Assembly: GCA_963522175.1 (NCBI GenBank)
Contig: CAUQXC010000003.1
Coordinates: 124,001-188,000 of the forward strand
DNA: 64,000 nucleotides
Origin: CAKAHY01 sp963522175
GTDB taxonomy: Bacteria > Bacillota > Clostridia > Lachnospirales > Lachnospiraceae
Direction: 5' to 3'
Under the pieces are notes generated by a model, which had not been told where the DNA came from, did no database searches, and worked only from the letters and a program-made list of their open reading frames with translations. Of the stretch, positions 8,196-16,871 are shown piece by piece (position 1 is the first letter of the stretch; every line of letters begins with the position of its first letter). Both the position numbers and the translations under genes were made by a program.

Positions 8196-9266
8196 TTACA
8201 AAACTACTATGTTATAAGCCGCAGCCTTTATAAGCCTGTTCATAATAGCTGTTCCCATATCTTCATCATCAAAGCTTTCGCAATAAATACAGTCTATATC
8301 TTTGCTGTCAAAGCTTCTGAGTATGGCAAACAGATTATGTGCAATATCCTTATATGAATTTCGTGAGCCTATATACTCCGTTTCATCCGCATCTATCTCG
8401 CCTCTGTTTTCTTCGGTAAGTATGAGCCCCACCTTTTTCCCGGCTTCATGTTTTTTCTCTATCTCATTCTTCACATAAGCCTTAAACTTGTCAAAATCCG
8501 CCTTGACTATGCAAAGCTCGGCTTTGGGAGCATAATGCCTGTATTTCATTCCGGGAGCCTTAGGAATCAAGCCTTCTTCCGGCTTTGAAAAAACAGCCTT
8601 ATCGACAAGAGTGTTCTCCTGCTCCTTTTTAAGCATATTTAAGGTTATGGCTCCCGGTCTTAATATAAGCGGAAGCTCTCCCGTAACATCCACTATAGTC
8701 GACTCCAGACCTATTTCCACATCTCCGCCGTCAATTATCATATCTATTTTTCCGTCCATATCCTCCACTACATGTGCAGCTACGGTAGGACTGGGTTTTC
8801 CCGAGGTATTGGCACTCGGTGCCGCAACCGCCACTCCCGCATATTTCAAAAATTCTCTTGCAACCTCGTCATCGGGCATTCTTATTCCTACCGTTTCAAG
8901 ACCTCCCGAAGTTTCAAAGGGGATTTTATCCGACTTTTTTAATATTAAGGTCAAAGGACCGGGCCAGAACCTTTTTGCAAGTATATATGCAATCTCCGGT
9001 ATATCTATTGCATACTCCGTCATCTGCTCCAAAGAGTGTATATGGATAATAAGCGGATTATCACTCGGTCTTCCCTTAGCCTCATATATTTTTTTTGAAG
9101 CAAGGGGATTACCTGCATCTGCACCTAAGCCGTAAACCGTTTCTGTAGGAAATGCGACCAGCCCCCCTTTATTTATTACAGAAGCTGCTTCCTTAAAAGC
9201 AGCCTCATAATAGTCATTTTGTTGTTTAAGCTTATTCCTGTCTATCTTTATAATCTTTGTATACAT
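8196..9266 (-). CDS. Threonylcarbamoyl-AMP synthase, Sua5 type
   Basis: 356 residues. Makes threonylcarbamoyl-AMP from Thr, bicarbonate and ATP for the t6A37 modification of ANN-decoding tRNAs. The YrdC domain spans about residues 20-215 (GGLVAFPTETVYGLGADA, KGRPSDNPLIIHIHS, PSANTSGKPSPT), followed by the smaller C-terminal Sua5 domain (PGMKYRHYAPKAEL onward). Length and two-domain layout separate it from the short TsaC form. Ribosome site AAGGAG before the ATG. Confidence 0.93.
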   Translation of the reverse strand: MYTKIIKIDRNKLKQQNDYYEAAFKEAASVINKGGLVAFPTETVYGLGADAGNPLASKKIYEAKGRPSDNPLIIHIHSLEQMTEYAIDIPEIAYILAKRFWPGPLTLILKKSDKIPFETSGGLETVGIRMPDDEVAREFLKYAGVAVAAPSANTSGKPSPTVAAHVVEDMDGKIDMIIDGGDVEIGLESTIVDVTGELPLILRPGAITLNMLKKEQENTLVDKAVFSKPEEGLIPKAPGMKYRHYAPKAELCIVKADFDKFKAYVKNEIEKKHEAGKKVGLILTEENRGEIDADETEYIGSRNSYKDIAHNLFAILRSFDSKDIDCIYCESFDDEDMGTAIMNRLIKAAAYNIVVL

Positions 9267-9276
9267 TATAAGCTCC

Positions 9277-10284
9277 TTACAATAGCATTATCTTGTTTTT
9301 CTTACATTCCTCTATCATTTCTTTTGGCCAAACACTTGACTGAACCTCGCCGACATGAACTCTGTTTAAAAGCAACATGCAAAGACGGGACTGACCTATT
9401 CCTCCGCCTATAGTATACGGAAGTTCACCCTTTAAAAGCATTTTATGATAAACAAGCTCTCTTCTATCATCACAGCCGGAAATTCTCAACTGCCTGTCAA
9501 GAGATTCTTCGTCAACTCTTATTCCCATGCTTGAAATTTCAACAGCCTGATTGAGGTTGTCAAACCAGAAAAGAATATCACCGTTAAGCTCCCAGTCATC
9601 ATAGTCCGGAGCTCTGTTATCATGAGGTTTACCGTCTCCGAGCTTAGCACCTATTCTTTTAATAAACACACAGCCCTTTTCTTTTGTGATGGCGTTTTCC
9701 CTTTCTTTGGAGCTCATATTCGGATAGAGCTTCCTTAAGTCCTCACTGTCTATAAAATATATATCATCGGGCAAATGATTGACAACTTCCGGATACTTGT
9801 ACCAAACCTGATGTTCCATATGCTTAATCACCTTGAATATGGTTCTTACGGTTTCTTCAAGCATCTCCTGTGTTCTTTCCTCTTTTTTAATCACTTTTTC
9901 CCAATCCCACTGGTCTACATAGCAGGAATGAAGATTATCCAATTCTTCATCTCTTCTGATGGCATTCATATTCGTATAAAGCCCTTCACCGGGACTGAAT
10001 TTATACTCATGCAGAGCCATTCTTTTCCACTTTGCAAGAGACTGAACAATCTGATACTCTTCGTCCTCCATAGCCTTTATATCAAAAGCGACCGGTCTTT
10101 CAACACCGCTTAAGTTATCGTTAAGTCCGCTCAACTTTGAAACGAATAAAGGTGCCGAAACTCTCTCAAGATTCATTTCCTTTCCGAATTCCTTTTGAAA
10201 AGTATCTCTTATGTACTTTATAGCTCCCTGTATCTCTTTTACACTGAGAACGGGGTCATAATTTTTAGGTATAATAAGTGCCAT
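9277..10284 (-). CDS. asnA: Aspartate-ammonia ligase (asparagine synthetase A)
   Basis: 335 residues. Uses ammonia, aspartate and ATP to make asparagine; the fold is that of class II aminoacyl-tRNA synthetases. Recognisable segments: SKLSGLNDNLSGVERPV, FSPGEGLYTNMNAIRRDE, CYVDQWDWEKVI and the C-terminal GGGIGQSRLCMLLL. Full length. A good promoter lies 45-75 bases upstream and AGGAGG precedes the ATG, so asnA is probably the first gene of the long minus-strand run. No T-box or other leader structure fits in the roughly 40-base leader. Confidence 0.96.
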   Translation of the reverse strand: MALIIPKNYDPVLSVKEIQGAIKYIRDTFQKEFGKEMNLERVSAPLFVSKLSGLNDNLSGVERPVAFDIKAMEDEEYQIVQSLAKWKRMALHEYKFSPGEGLYTNMNAIRRDEELDNLHSCYVDQWDWEKVIKKEERTQEMLEETVRTIFKVIKHMEHQVWYKYPEVVNHLPDDIYFIDSEDLRKLYPNMSSKERENAITKEKGCVFIKRIGAKLGDGKPHDNRAPDYDDWELNGDILFWFDNLNQAVEISSMGIRVDEESLDRQLRISGCDDRRELVYHKMLLKGELPYTIGGGIGQSRLCMLLLNRVHVGEVQSSVWPKEMIEECKKNKIMLL

Positions 10285-10328
10285 AAATCCTCCTACACAG
10301 CCGCTGTGATTTTAAAAATTTTCTATAC

Positions 10329-10357
10329 ATAATAGCACTGCCGGGGTTCTTTTACAA
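10329..10357 (-). promoter_or_regulatory. Promoter for asnA and the downstream run
   Basis: On the minus strand, TTGTAA (10352-10357) and TATTAT (10329-10334) are separated by 17 bases. It lies in the 95-base gap between uppP and asnA. It is the only clear promoter I see for the following minus-strand genes. Confidence 0.6.
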
Positions 10358-10379
10358 GTGAATTTTAAAAGCTTCACAA

Positions 10380-11207
10380 TCATTTCAAAAAAGAACTGAC
10401 AAAATACCATGCCAAAACAACTATTCCGAAAGCTATTCTATATATTCCGAAAGCCTTGAAATCATGCTTTTTAATCCAATCAATAAAAAAGTTTACCGTT
10501 ACAAAAGCCACTACAAAAGACACCGCCATACCTAGGATCAGATATACAAATTCCAAGAAGGTGTAATGAAAGCCGAACTTTATGAGCTTTAAGAGACTTG
10601 CGGCACCTATGAGAGGCAATCCCAAAAAGAAAGAAAATTCCGTCGCAACTATTCTTGAACAGCCCAGTATCATAGCGCCCAATATGGTTGCACCCGAGCG
10701 CGAGGTTCCCGGTATCAAAGCCAAAACCTGAAATGCTCCTATATACAAAGCGGTATTATAATCTATATCGGATAACTTTTCCATGGTCGGTTCTACATTC
10801 TTATTTTTGATTTCGAAGTAAATAAAAGCTATTCCGTAAACAATAAGCATGGTTGCAATAACGTATCCGCCATGTAAATATAGGTCCAGCCAATCATCCA
10901 AAAATAAACCTAAAAGCCCTGCCGGAAGGCAGGCTATAAATATTTTAAGCAATAAATTCCATGTAGCTCTTTTTGCCCTGGAACTCTTTCTTACCGAAAA
11001 AGGATTGAGTCTGTTAAAGTACATAAAAGCAACGGCTAAAATAGCTCCAAGCTGTATAACAACATTAAACATGGATTTAAAATCCGTTGATACATTTAAC
11101 TTAAGTAAATCCTCTACAACTATCAAATGTCCTGTGGAGCTTACAGGCAACCATTCCGTAAAACCTTCGACTATTCCCAGCACTATAACCTTTAAAATTT
11201 CCAGCAT
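10380..11207 (-). CDS. uppP: Undecaprenyl-diphosphatase (BacA/UppP)
   Basis: 275 residues, about eight membrane spans. Recycles the lipid carrier for cell-wall synthesis by hydrolysing undecaprenyl diphosphate; the family is linked to bacitracin resistance. Signature motifs are EGFTEWLPVSSTGHLIV near the N-terminus and PGTSRSGATILGAMILG in the middle. It is the last gene of a four-gene operon (yerC, protease, ung, uppP), six bases after ung, with a moderate AAAGGA ribosome site inside the ung stop region. Confidence 0.95.
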   Translation of the reverse strand: MLEILKVIVLGIVEGFTEWLPVSSTGHLIVVEDLLKLNVSTDFKSMFNVVIQLGAILAVAFMYFNRLNPFSVRKSSRAKRATWNLLLKIFIACLPAGLLGLFLDDWLDLYLHGGYVIATMLIVYGIAFIYFEIKNKNVEPTMEKLSDIDYNTALYIGAFQVLALIPGTSRSGATILGAMILGCSRIVATEFSFFLGLPLIGAASLLKLIKFGFHYTFLEFVYLILGMAVSFVVAFVTVNFFIDWIKKHDFKAFGIYRIAFGIVVLAWYFVSSFLK

Positions 11208-11213
11208 TTGAAT

Positions 11214-11894
11214 TTATCCTTTCAAGTTTTCTATCTGCCAGTCTATAGGACCGGTATTGTTCTTTATCAAAAAATCATTTGTTTTACTGAAATGTCTGCA
11301 CCCGAAAAAACCCTTATAAGCAGACAAAGGACTCGGATGCGCAGCCGTTAATATAAGATGCCTCGGATTATCAAGCATTTTTGCTTTTGCCGCAGCCGGT
11401 CTTCCCCAAAGTAAAAATACTATGGGTCTGTCCTGCTCATTAAGAACCTTGATAACCGCATCCGTGAACATCTCCCAGCCTTTACCGCTGTGAGAAGCCG
11501 CTTGATGGGCTCTTACGCTTAGAACCGTATTTAATAAAAGCACACCTTGATCCGCCCATTTTTTCAAGTATCCGTTATCAGGAATGTATAAGCCCAGATC
11601 TTCCTGCAGCTCTTTATAGATATTAAGTAAAGAAGGCGGAATCGCCACCTCCGGACGCACGGAAAAGCTCAAACCGTGAGCCTGCCCGTAATTATGATAA
11701 GGATCCTGTCCCAATATAACGACTTTTACCTTGCTAAGAGGTGTAAAATGAAATGCATTGAACAAATCATCCGCCGCCGGAAATATCACTTTAGTATCAT
11801 ACTCATTTTTAACAAAAAAATAAAGTTTTTTATAATACTCTTTTTTAAATTCCAAAGCCAAAGCCTCTTCCCATTCTCCGCTCAGCTTAGCCAT
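11214..11894 (-). CDS. ung: Uracil-DNA glycosylase, family 1
   Basis: 226 residues. Excises uracil from DNA. Motif A GQDPYHNYGQAHGLSFSV contains the catalytic Asp, and motif B HPSPLSAYKGFFGCRHF contains the catalytic His and the DNA-intercalating loop. Standard length. Ribosome site GGAGAG before the ATG. Lies between the exported protease and uppP in one operon. Confidence 0.96.
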   Translation of the reverse strand: MAKLSGEWEEALALEFKKEYYKKLYFFVKNEYDTKVIFPAADDLFNAFHFTPLSKVKVVILGQDPYHNYGQAHGLSFSVRPEVAIPPSLLNIYKELQEDLGLYIPDNGYLKKWADQGVLLLNTVLSVRAHQAASHSGKGWEMFTDAVIKVLNEQDRPIVFLLWGRPAAAKAKMLDNPRHLILTAAHPSPLSAYKGFFGCRHFSKTNDFLIKNNTGPIDWQIENLKG

Positions 11895-11903
11895 AATCTC
11901 TCC

Positions 11904-13142
11904 TTATCTTCTAACATATTTTATTGCTTCATAAACGTCTAAATATCCCGAGCTTAAAACCTTACCGGCAAGCTTAAAATCTCTTTTTACGGAATTTAGC
12001 AAGGCTTCCTTTAAATACGCCCTGTCCATATCCGTTCTTGCACTGTAAACTAAAGCCGCCGCTCCGCTTACAACAGCCGCCGACATTGAGGTACCCGATT
12101 TCAGACCGTACTTATTATTAGGTAAGGTACTCAAAATAGAGCTCCCCGGTACGGCTATATCCACGCTTTTTGCTCCGAAGTTGGAGCTTTTTTCCAACTT
12201 CCCGTCTATATCCATATTTGCAACGCTTATGATGTTGTCAAGTTCATAAGCTGCGGGATATACGGGTCTTTCATCCAAATTAAAACCTGTCCCGAGTTCT
12301 CCGTTTCCTGCCGATACAACAAAAAGCATTTTACTTTTTTTCATAAGCCTGTATAAATCTTCATCATAAACTGATGCCGTAAGACTCAGATTGACAATGT
12401 CCGCTCCCATCTTTTCGGCATACTCTATAGCTTCCTTTATATTTTTTCCTGTTCCGGTTTTACTCGCTCCTTCAAGAATCTTTATAGGCATGATTTTCAC
12501 ATAAGTCGAATCCGCTATACCCGAAATCCCCAAGCCGTCCCATGCCGCCGCTATTATTCCGACCTCATGGGTTCCGTGAGCATCCTTCTCACCGGTGTAC
12601 ACAAGGTTATTTTCGTCTACAAAATTCCAACCGTTAATATCATCCGTATACCCGTTACCGTCATTATCTTTTTCATCCTTTACTTCGGCTTTGTTTTTCC
12701 AAATACTTTTATTTAAATCGTCGTGATAAATATCCGTTCCCGTATCTATCACGGCAACGACAACTTCTCTTCTCTCAGGCAGCTTGTCATAGACCTCCCA
12801 TGCCTTTTCAAGATTTATGTCAAAACCTTTTTGAGAATCCACCATGTAGGTACCAAAGCTTGCGACAGCTCTTTCGGGAATAATTCCGGTCGCAGTCTCG
12901 AAGCCGTCTTTCACAAAACCGATAACCGGTGCTTTGCCGCGATTTTTAATATACCACTGATAAGAATATAATGAAATACCGGAATTGAAATTTTTTTCAT
13001 CTACAGGCACAGCTTCCGCTTTTGTGTATGTATAAGGCTGTTTAAATGCCGCTCTGTAAAGTCTTTCGTTTTCTCTTACTTTAGAAGCCCCAAGCGTTAT
13101 AAGGGCAAGCAAAATAGAGAGCTTTAAAATATTTTTCTTCAT
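11904..13142 (-). CDS. Subtilisin-like S8 serine peptidase, exported
   Basis: 412 residues with an N-terminal signal (MKKNILKLSILLALITLGASK) and a propeptide-like region to about residue 130. The catalytic triad is complete: VAVIDTGTD (Asp), DAHGTHEVG (His) and SGTSMSAAVVSGAAAL (Ser). HGTHEVG differs from the usual HGTHVAG but keeps the His. No C-terminal anchor is visible, so it is secreted or loosely attached. The ATG has no clear ribosome site; translation may depend on the yerC gene ending 16 bases upstream. Substrate unknown. Confidence 0.9.
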   Translation of the reverse strand: MKKNILKLSILLALITLGASKVRENERLYRAAFKQPYTYTKAEAVPVDEKNFNSGISLYSYQWYIKNRGKAPVIGFVKDGFETATGIIPERAVASFGTYMVDSQKGFDINLEKAWEVYDKLPERREVVVAVIDTGTDIYHDDLNKSIWKNKAEVKDEKDNDGNGYTDDINGWNFVDENNLVYTGEKDAHGTHEVGIIAAAWDGLGISGIADSTYVKIMPIKILEGASKTGTGKNIKEAIEYAEKMGADIVNLSLTASVYDEDLYRLMKKSKMLFVVSAGNGELGTGFNLDERPVYPAAYELDNIISVANMDIDGKLEKSSNFGAKSVDIAVPGSSILSTLPNNKYGLKSGTSMSAAVVSGAAALVYSARTDMDRAYLKEALLNSVKRDFKLAGKVLSSGYLDVYEAIKYVRR

Positions 13143-13158
13143 AAACGGTCAAAATATT

Positions 13159-13446
13159 TTAAAAGCCCAAACGGGTAAATATCATATCATAGCCGTCACT
13201 TCCGTAATTAAGCGAACGATTCACCCTGCTTATCGTGGCTGTTGAAGCTCCCGTTTTATTTGCTATCTCAAGATAGGTCTTTTTCTCTCTGAGCATTTTG
13301 GCAACCTCATATCGTTGTGAAATTGACAAAATCTCGTTAATTGTGCATACATCCTCAAAAAATGTATAGCATTCTTCTTCATTTTTCAAATTTAATATGG
13401 CCTCAAATAAATGATCCACTGCTTCAGTTTTAATTTTCTTATTCAT
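13159..13446 (-). CDS. YerC/YecD family TrpR-like regulator
   Basis: 95 residues from the ATG at 13444-13446 (MNKKIKTEAVDHLFEAIL), chosen because the upstream open frame has no homology and AGGAA precedes this ATG. The all-helical TrpR-superfamily fold carries a helix-turn-helix: YLEIANKTGASTATISRVNR. YerC is a small DNA-binding repressor family conserved in Firmicutes whose regulon is poorly known. First gene of the operon with the protease, ung and uppP; divergent from the phosphoglycerate mutase gene. Confidence 0.88.
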   Translation of the reverse strand: MNKKIKTEAVDHLFEAILNLKNEEECYTFFEDVCTINEILSISQRYEVAKMLREKKTYLEIANKTGASTATISRVNRSLNYGSDGYDMIFTRLGF

Positions 13447-13532
13447 ATTCCTGCCCAACTTACTTAAATTTTTACTTTTATTTTTACTTTTACAGTTTAA
13501 CATAGCAAAATGTGAAAGTAAAGTGAGCTGTC

Positions 13533-13561
13533 TTGTCTTTACGCTGTTTTTGTTATATACT
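13533..13561 (+). promoter_or_regulatory. Promoter for the phosphoglycerate mutase gene
   Basis: TTGTCT (13533-13538), 17-base spacer, TATACT (13556-13561), 37 bases before the ATG at 13599. It lies in the divergent gap with yerC, where YerC could bind. I see no equally clear promoter for yerC. Confidence 0.6.
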
Positions 13562-13598
13562 TTAAAAAATACCATTTAATTATTCGGGAGGCTATTTT

Positions 13599-14816
13599 AT
13601 GAAATATATATTGCTTTTGGGTGACGGGATGGCGGATCATCCTATTGAAAAGCTTAATAATAAGACACCTTTGGATGTTGCAAATAAACCTTGCATAGAT
13701 TCTCTTGCAAAGGACGCTGTACTCGGACTTGTAAAGACCGTTCCGGACGGCTTTAAACCGGGATCCGATGTTGCAAATCTGAGTGCTTTGGGATACGACC
13801 CTAAGATATCTTACTCCGGACGCTCACCGCTTGAAGCTCTCAGCATAGGCATAGATATGGAGGAAAGTGACGTTGCCGTACGTTGCAATCTTGTTACTTT
13901 ATCGAATGAAAAGAATTATGAAGATAAAAATATGTTGGATTACAGTGCCGGAGAAATAAGCAGTGCTGAAGCAAGGATTCTTATAAATGCCGTTCAGGAA
14001 AAGCTCGGCTCTCTTAAGCTTCATTTTTATCCGGGTGTAAGCTACAGACATTGCCTCATTTGGAAGGATGGAGAAATAAACCAAAATTTCACTCCCCCTC
14101 ATGATATACTTAACAAAAACATCTCATCTTATTTGCCTAAAAACAAAATGATGCTGGATCTTATGAAACAAAGCTATGATATTCTTAAAAATCATCCTAT
14201 AAACACCGAAAGAATCAAAAAAGGATTGAATCCCGCAAATTCAATTTGGCTTTGGGGAGAAGGTACAAAACCGGAGCTTACAAATTTCAACAAAAAAACG
14301 GGACTTAAAGGAAGCATGATTTCCGCTGTCGACTTATTAAAAGGAATCGCTATTGGCTGCGGTATGGACAGCATAGATGTAGAGGGAGCAACCGGTACGG
14401 TTCATACAAACTACAAAGGAAAGCTTGAGGCGGCAAAAAAAGCTCTTCTAAAAGACAAAAGCGATTTTGTATACATTCACCTGGAGGGGCCGGATGAATG
14501 CGGACATCAGGGTGATTTGGAAGGAAAAATAAGTGCTATAGAACAGATTGATGAAAAAATCTTAAAACCGCTCTTAGATGAGCTCAAAAAAAATAATGAG
14601 GATTATTCCGTACTTGTCATGCCGGATCATCCTACACCTTTGGCACTCAGAACACACACGAGCGAAGCTATTCCTTTCTTACTTTATAACAGTACCAAAA
14701 AACACAAAAGCGAACACAACAAATATTGCGAAAAAGCCTGCGGTGCAACAGGCATCTATGTAAATGAGGGACATACTCTTATAGAGCATTTGTTTAATCC
14801 CGAACTTGAGTTTTAA
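13599..14816 (+). CDS. Archaeal-type cofactor-independent phosphoglycerate mutase (apgM family)
   Basis: 405 residues, alkaline-phosphatase superfamily. Starts MKYILLLGDGMADHPIEKL, with the metal-binding Asp in GDGMAD. GSDVANLSALGYDP contains the catalytic Ser-like position of aPGAM, and VMPDHPTP and HTSEAIPF carry the C-terminal metal ligands. The archaeal-type family interconverts 2- and 3-phosphoglycerate, but a bacterial subgroup of this length has been proposed to act as homoserine kinase in organisms without thrB. Context does not decide. Ribosome site GGGAGG. A 9-bp inverted repeat follows the stop. Confidence 0.85.
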   Translation: MKYILLLGDGMADHPIEKLNNKTPLDVANKPCIDSLAKDAVLGLVKTVPDGFKPGSDVANLSALGYDPKISYSGRSPLEALSIGIDMEESDVAVRCNLVTLSNEKNYEDKNMLDYSAGEISSAEARILINAVQEKLGSLKLHFYPGVSYRHCLIWKDGEINQNFTPPHDILNKNISSYLPKNKMMLDLMKQSYDILKNHPINTERIKKGLNPANSIWLWGEGTKPELTNFNKKTGLKGSMISAVDLLKGIAIGCGMDSIDVEGATGTVHTNYKGKLEAAKKALLKDKSDFVYIHLEGPDECGHQGDLEGKISAIEQIDEKILKPLLDELKKNNEDYSVLVMPDHPTPLALRTHTSEAIPFLLYNSTKKHKSEHNKYCEKACGATGIYVNEGHTLIEHLFNPELEF

Positions 14817-14820
14817 ATTT

Positions 14821-14847
14821 TATGATACGACGTAAAAGCGTATCATA
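14821..14847. repeat. Perfect 9-bp inverted repeat after apgM
   Basis: TATGATACG (14821-14829) and CGTATCATA (14839-14847) flank a 9-base loop, five bases after the apgM stop. There is no clean run of T after it, so it may be a weak terminator, an mRNA 3' stabiliser or an operator for the deacetylase gene; a TATAAT at 14864-14869 follows. Confidence 0.4.
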
Positions 14848-14899
14848 GACTTCAAATATTTTTTATAATCACACTATTTTATAAAAAGGGGACAAAAAC

Positions 14900-16309
14900 A
14901 TGGAAACAAATTTAAGCAGCAGTCATATTTCAAAACATACGAGACGACGTAAAAAAAAGCACACTTATATCTTACTCTATTTGATATTTTTTGTACTTTT
15001 AGCCGCCATCTCATTTTTTCTGACATCTTTATTTCTTTCTCGAAATAAAAAAGGGAATGTTGTAGCTACGGCAAGTGAAATTGAGACCGTAGAGGAAGAA
15101 ACAAGTGCTCAGATTGACAACTCCGAAGAAGAAATCAATTCTTTACTTGAAAAAGCAAATAGACTCGCTATGTCCTATGACTATGACAAAGCTATAGAGC
15201 TTTTACAATCTGATGAAAAGTATGCCGATAATGAAAGAGTTACAAGTGCCGTATCGGAGTATGAAAATATAAAAACTACTTTGGTTAAGCAAAATGTGGA
15301 TGAAGTTCCTCATGTATTTTTCCATACTCTAATTGTGGATACGAAAAAGGCCTTTGACGGCGACTCAAAAGAAGCCGGCTACAATGAAGTTATGACTACT
15401 ATGGAAGAATTTAAAAAAATGCTTCAAAGTATGTATGACAGAGGCTTCGTTCTTGTACGTGTGCATGACATGGCTTATGAGGTCGATGACGGCAACGGCG
15501 GCAAGAAAATGGAAAGAGGCAGCATCATGCTTCCGGAAGGAAAAAAGCCTATAGTAATGAGTCAGGATGATGTCTGCTATTATGAATATATGGTAGGCGA
15601 CGGCTTCGCCTCAAGACTTGTTATAGGTGATGACGGCAGAGTTACGACCGAGATGGATATGGATGACGGAACTACTCAAGTCGGAGATTTTGACCTTATT
15701 CCGGTCTTAAATAAATTTATTGACGAACATCCGGATTTTTCCTATCGCGGTGCGAAGGCTATTATAGCAGTTACCGGTTATAACGGTGTTTTCGGCTACA
15801 GAACGGATGCAAGCTATGAGGGTAAAAACCCTAACATAGAAGAAGACAGGAAAAAGGTTACCGAGATAGCGGAGGCTTTAAGGCAGGACGGCTGGGAGCT
15901 TGCAAGCCACAGCTGGGGACACAAGCATTTGGGACGTATAGAATACTCTCACTTTACTACAGATACCGATAAATGGGAAAATAACGTAGAAAGCTTAATA
16001 GGACCTACCGATATTCTGCTTTATCCTTTCGGAACCGACGTAAGTGATTGGCATCCTTACACAAATACGAACGGAAGATATATGTATCTGCATAATAAGG
16101 GCTTCAGATACTTCTGTACCGTAGACTCCAATAAATATTGGGTACAGATTTCGGGTGATTTCTTCAGACAGGGTAGAAGGAACCTTGACGGCTACCGTAT
16201 GTGGAGAGATATAACCGAGCCCGACAATCCTAAGCTTTCGGATTTATTTGATGTAAACGAGATATTCGACAAGGCAAGACCTACACCGGTAGGAGTTATA
16301 AGATCCTAA
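14900..16309 (+). CDS. Membrane-anchored polysaccharide deacetylase (NodB-like)
   Basis: 469 residues. A short basic cytoplasmic tail (HTRRRKKKHTY) precedes one membrane span (about residues 24-50), then an acidic, helical linker with TPR-like spacing (about 70-130). The NodB-type deacetylase domain follows: VFFHTLIVD, the metal and catalytic aspartates in MSQDDVCYYEYM, and the histidines of HSWGHKHLG. YPFGTDVSDW near the C-terminus is a further family segment. SQDD replaces the common TFDD, but the two aspartates remain. Probably deacetylates a cell-wall or extracellular glycan on the outer face. Ribosome site AAAAGGGG. Confidence 0.82.
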   Translation: METNLSSSHISKHTRRRKKKHTYILLYLIFFVLLAAISFFLTSLFLSRNKKGNVVATASEIETVEEETSAQIDNSEEEINSLLEKANRLAMSYDYDKAIELLQSDEKYADNERVTSAVSEYENIKTTLVKQNVDEVPHVFFHTLIVDTKKAFDGDSKEAGYNEVMTTMEEFKKMLQSMYDRGFVLVRVHDMAYEVDDGNGGKKMERGSIMLPEGKKPIVMSQDDVCYYEYMVGDGFASRLVIGDDGRVTTEMDMDDGTTQVGDFDLIPVLNKFIDEHPDFSYRGAKAIIAVTGYNGVFGYRTDASYEGKNPNIEEDRKKVTEIAEALRQDGWELASHSWGHKHLGRIEYSHFTTDTDKWENNVESLIGPTDILLYPFGTDVSDWHPYTNTNGRYMYLHNKGFRYFCTVDSNKYWVQISGDFFRQGRRNLDGYRMWRDITEPDNPKLSDLFDVNEIFDKARPTPVGVIRS

Positions 16310-16335
16310 ACAAAACCGGTTTTATAAAACAACAA

Positions 16336-16380
16336 AGGCTGTATTTTAACGATGATTGCTAAAATACAGCCTATTTTTAT
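16336..16380. terminator. Bidirectional terminator between the deacetylase gene and rlmH
   Basis: Perfect 13-bp stem, AGGCTGTATTTTA at 16336-16348 and its complement at 16360-16372, with an 11-base loop and a T-rich tail. The two genes converge here, so it can serve both; it overlaps the 3' end of rlmH. Confidence 0.8.
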
Positions 16381-16856
16381 TTATGATAGGGTTCATTGTT
16401 TATTATTCTGTATGCCCTGTAAAGCTGTTCCAAAAATATTACCCTCATTAGCTGATGCGGAAAAGTCATATCCGAAAAACTTATTTTCATACTTGCCGCC
16501 TGTTTTAAGTTTTTTGACAGACCAAGAGAACCTCCTATTATAAAATAAGCGGTTCCCTTACTCTCCTCTTCTATTTTTGAGATTTTCTTCGCAAACTCTT
16601 CGGAGTCGTATTTTGATCCTTCTATATCCAAAATTATAATATAGGCATTGTCCTTAAGCTTGGAAAGTATTCTCTGCGCTTCCGTCTCTTTAATTTTTTC
16701 TTCTTCAAGCATTGAGGCTTTTGCGGGAGTCTTTTCATCCTTGACCTCCAGCACCTCAAGCTTTACATACCGTGAAAGCCTTTTTAAATATTCCTCCACA
16801 GCTTTCTTATAAAATTCTTCTTTAATGCCTCCGACACATATAAGCTTTATATTCAT
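16377..16856 (-). CDS. rlmH: 23S rRNA (pseudouridine(1915)-N3)-methyltransferase
   Basis: 159 residues, SPOUT class. Methylates pseudouridine 1915 in helix 69 of 23S rRNA. Diagnostic sequences are FIIGGSLGLSKNL (AdoMet-binding knot) and the conserved C-terminus SDMTFPHQLMRVIFLEQLYRAYRI followed by EPYHK. Exact family length. Last gene of the comEA, response regulator, rlmH operon. In many Firmicutes rlmH closes the walRK-htrA region, and here an OmpR-type regulator again precedes it. Confidence 0.96.
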   Translation of the reverse strand: MNIKLICVGGIKEEFYKKAVEEYLKRLSRYVKLEVLEVKDEKTPAKASMLEEEKIKETEAQRILSKLKDNAYIIILDIEGSKYDSEEFAKKISKIEEESKGTAYFIIGGSLGLSKNLKQAASMKISFSDMTFPHQLMRVIFLEQLYRAYRIINNEPYHK

Positions 16857-16871
16857 CTTGAAAATTTCCGT

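Noticed and set aside
10285..10379. T-box or amino-acid riboswitch before asnA
   Set aside because: The gap is 95 bases and the transcribed leader about 40, too short for a T-box; no conserved T-box sequence is present.
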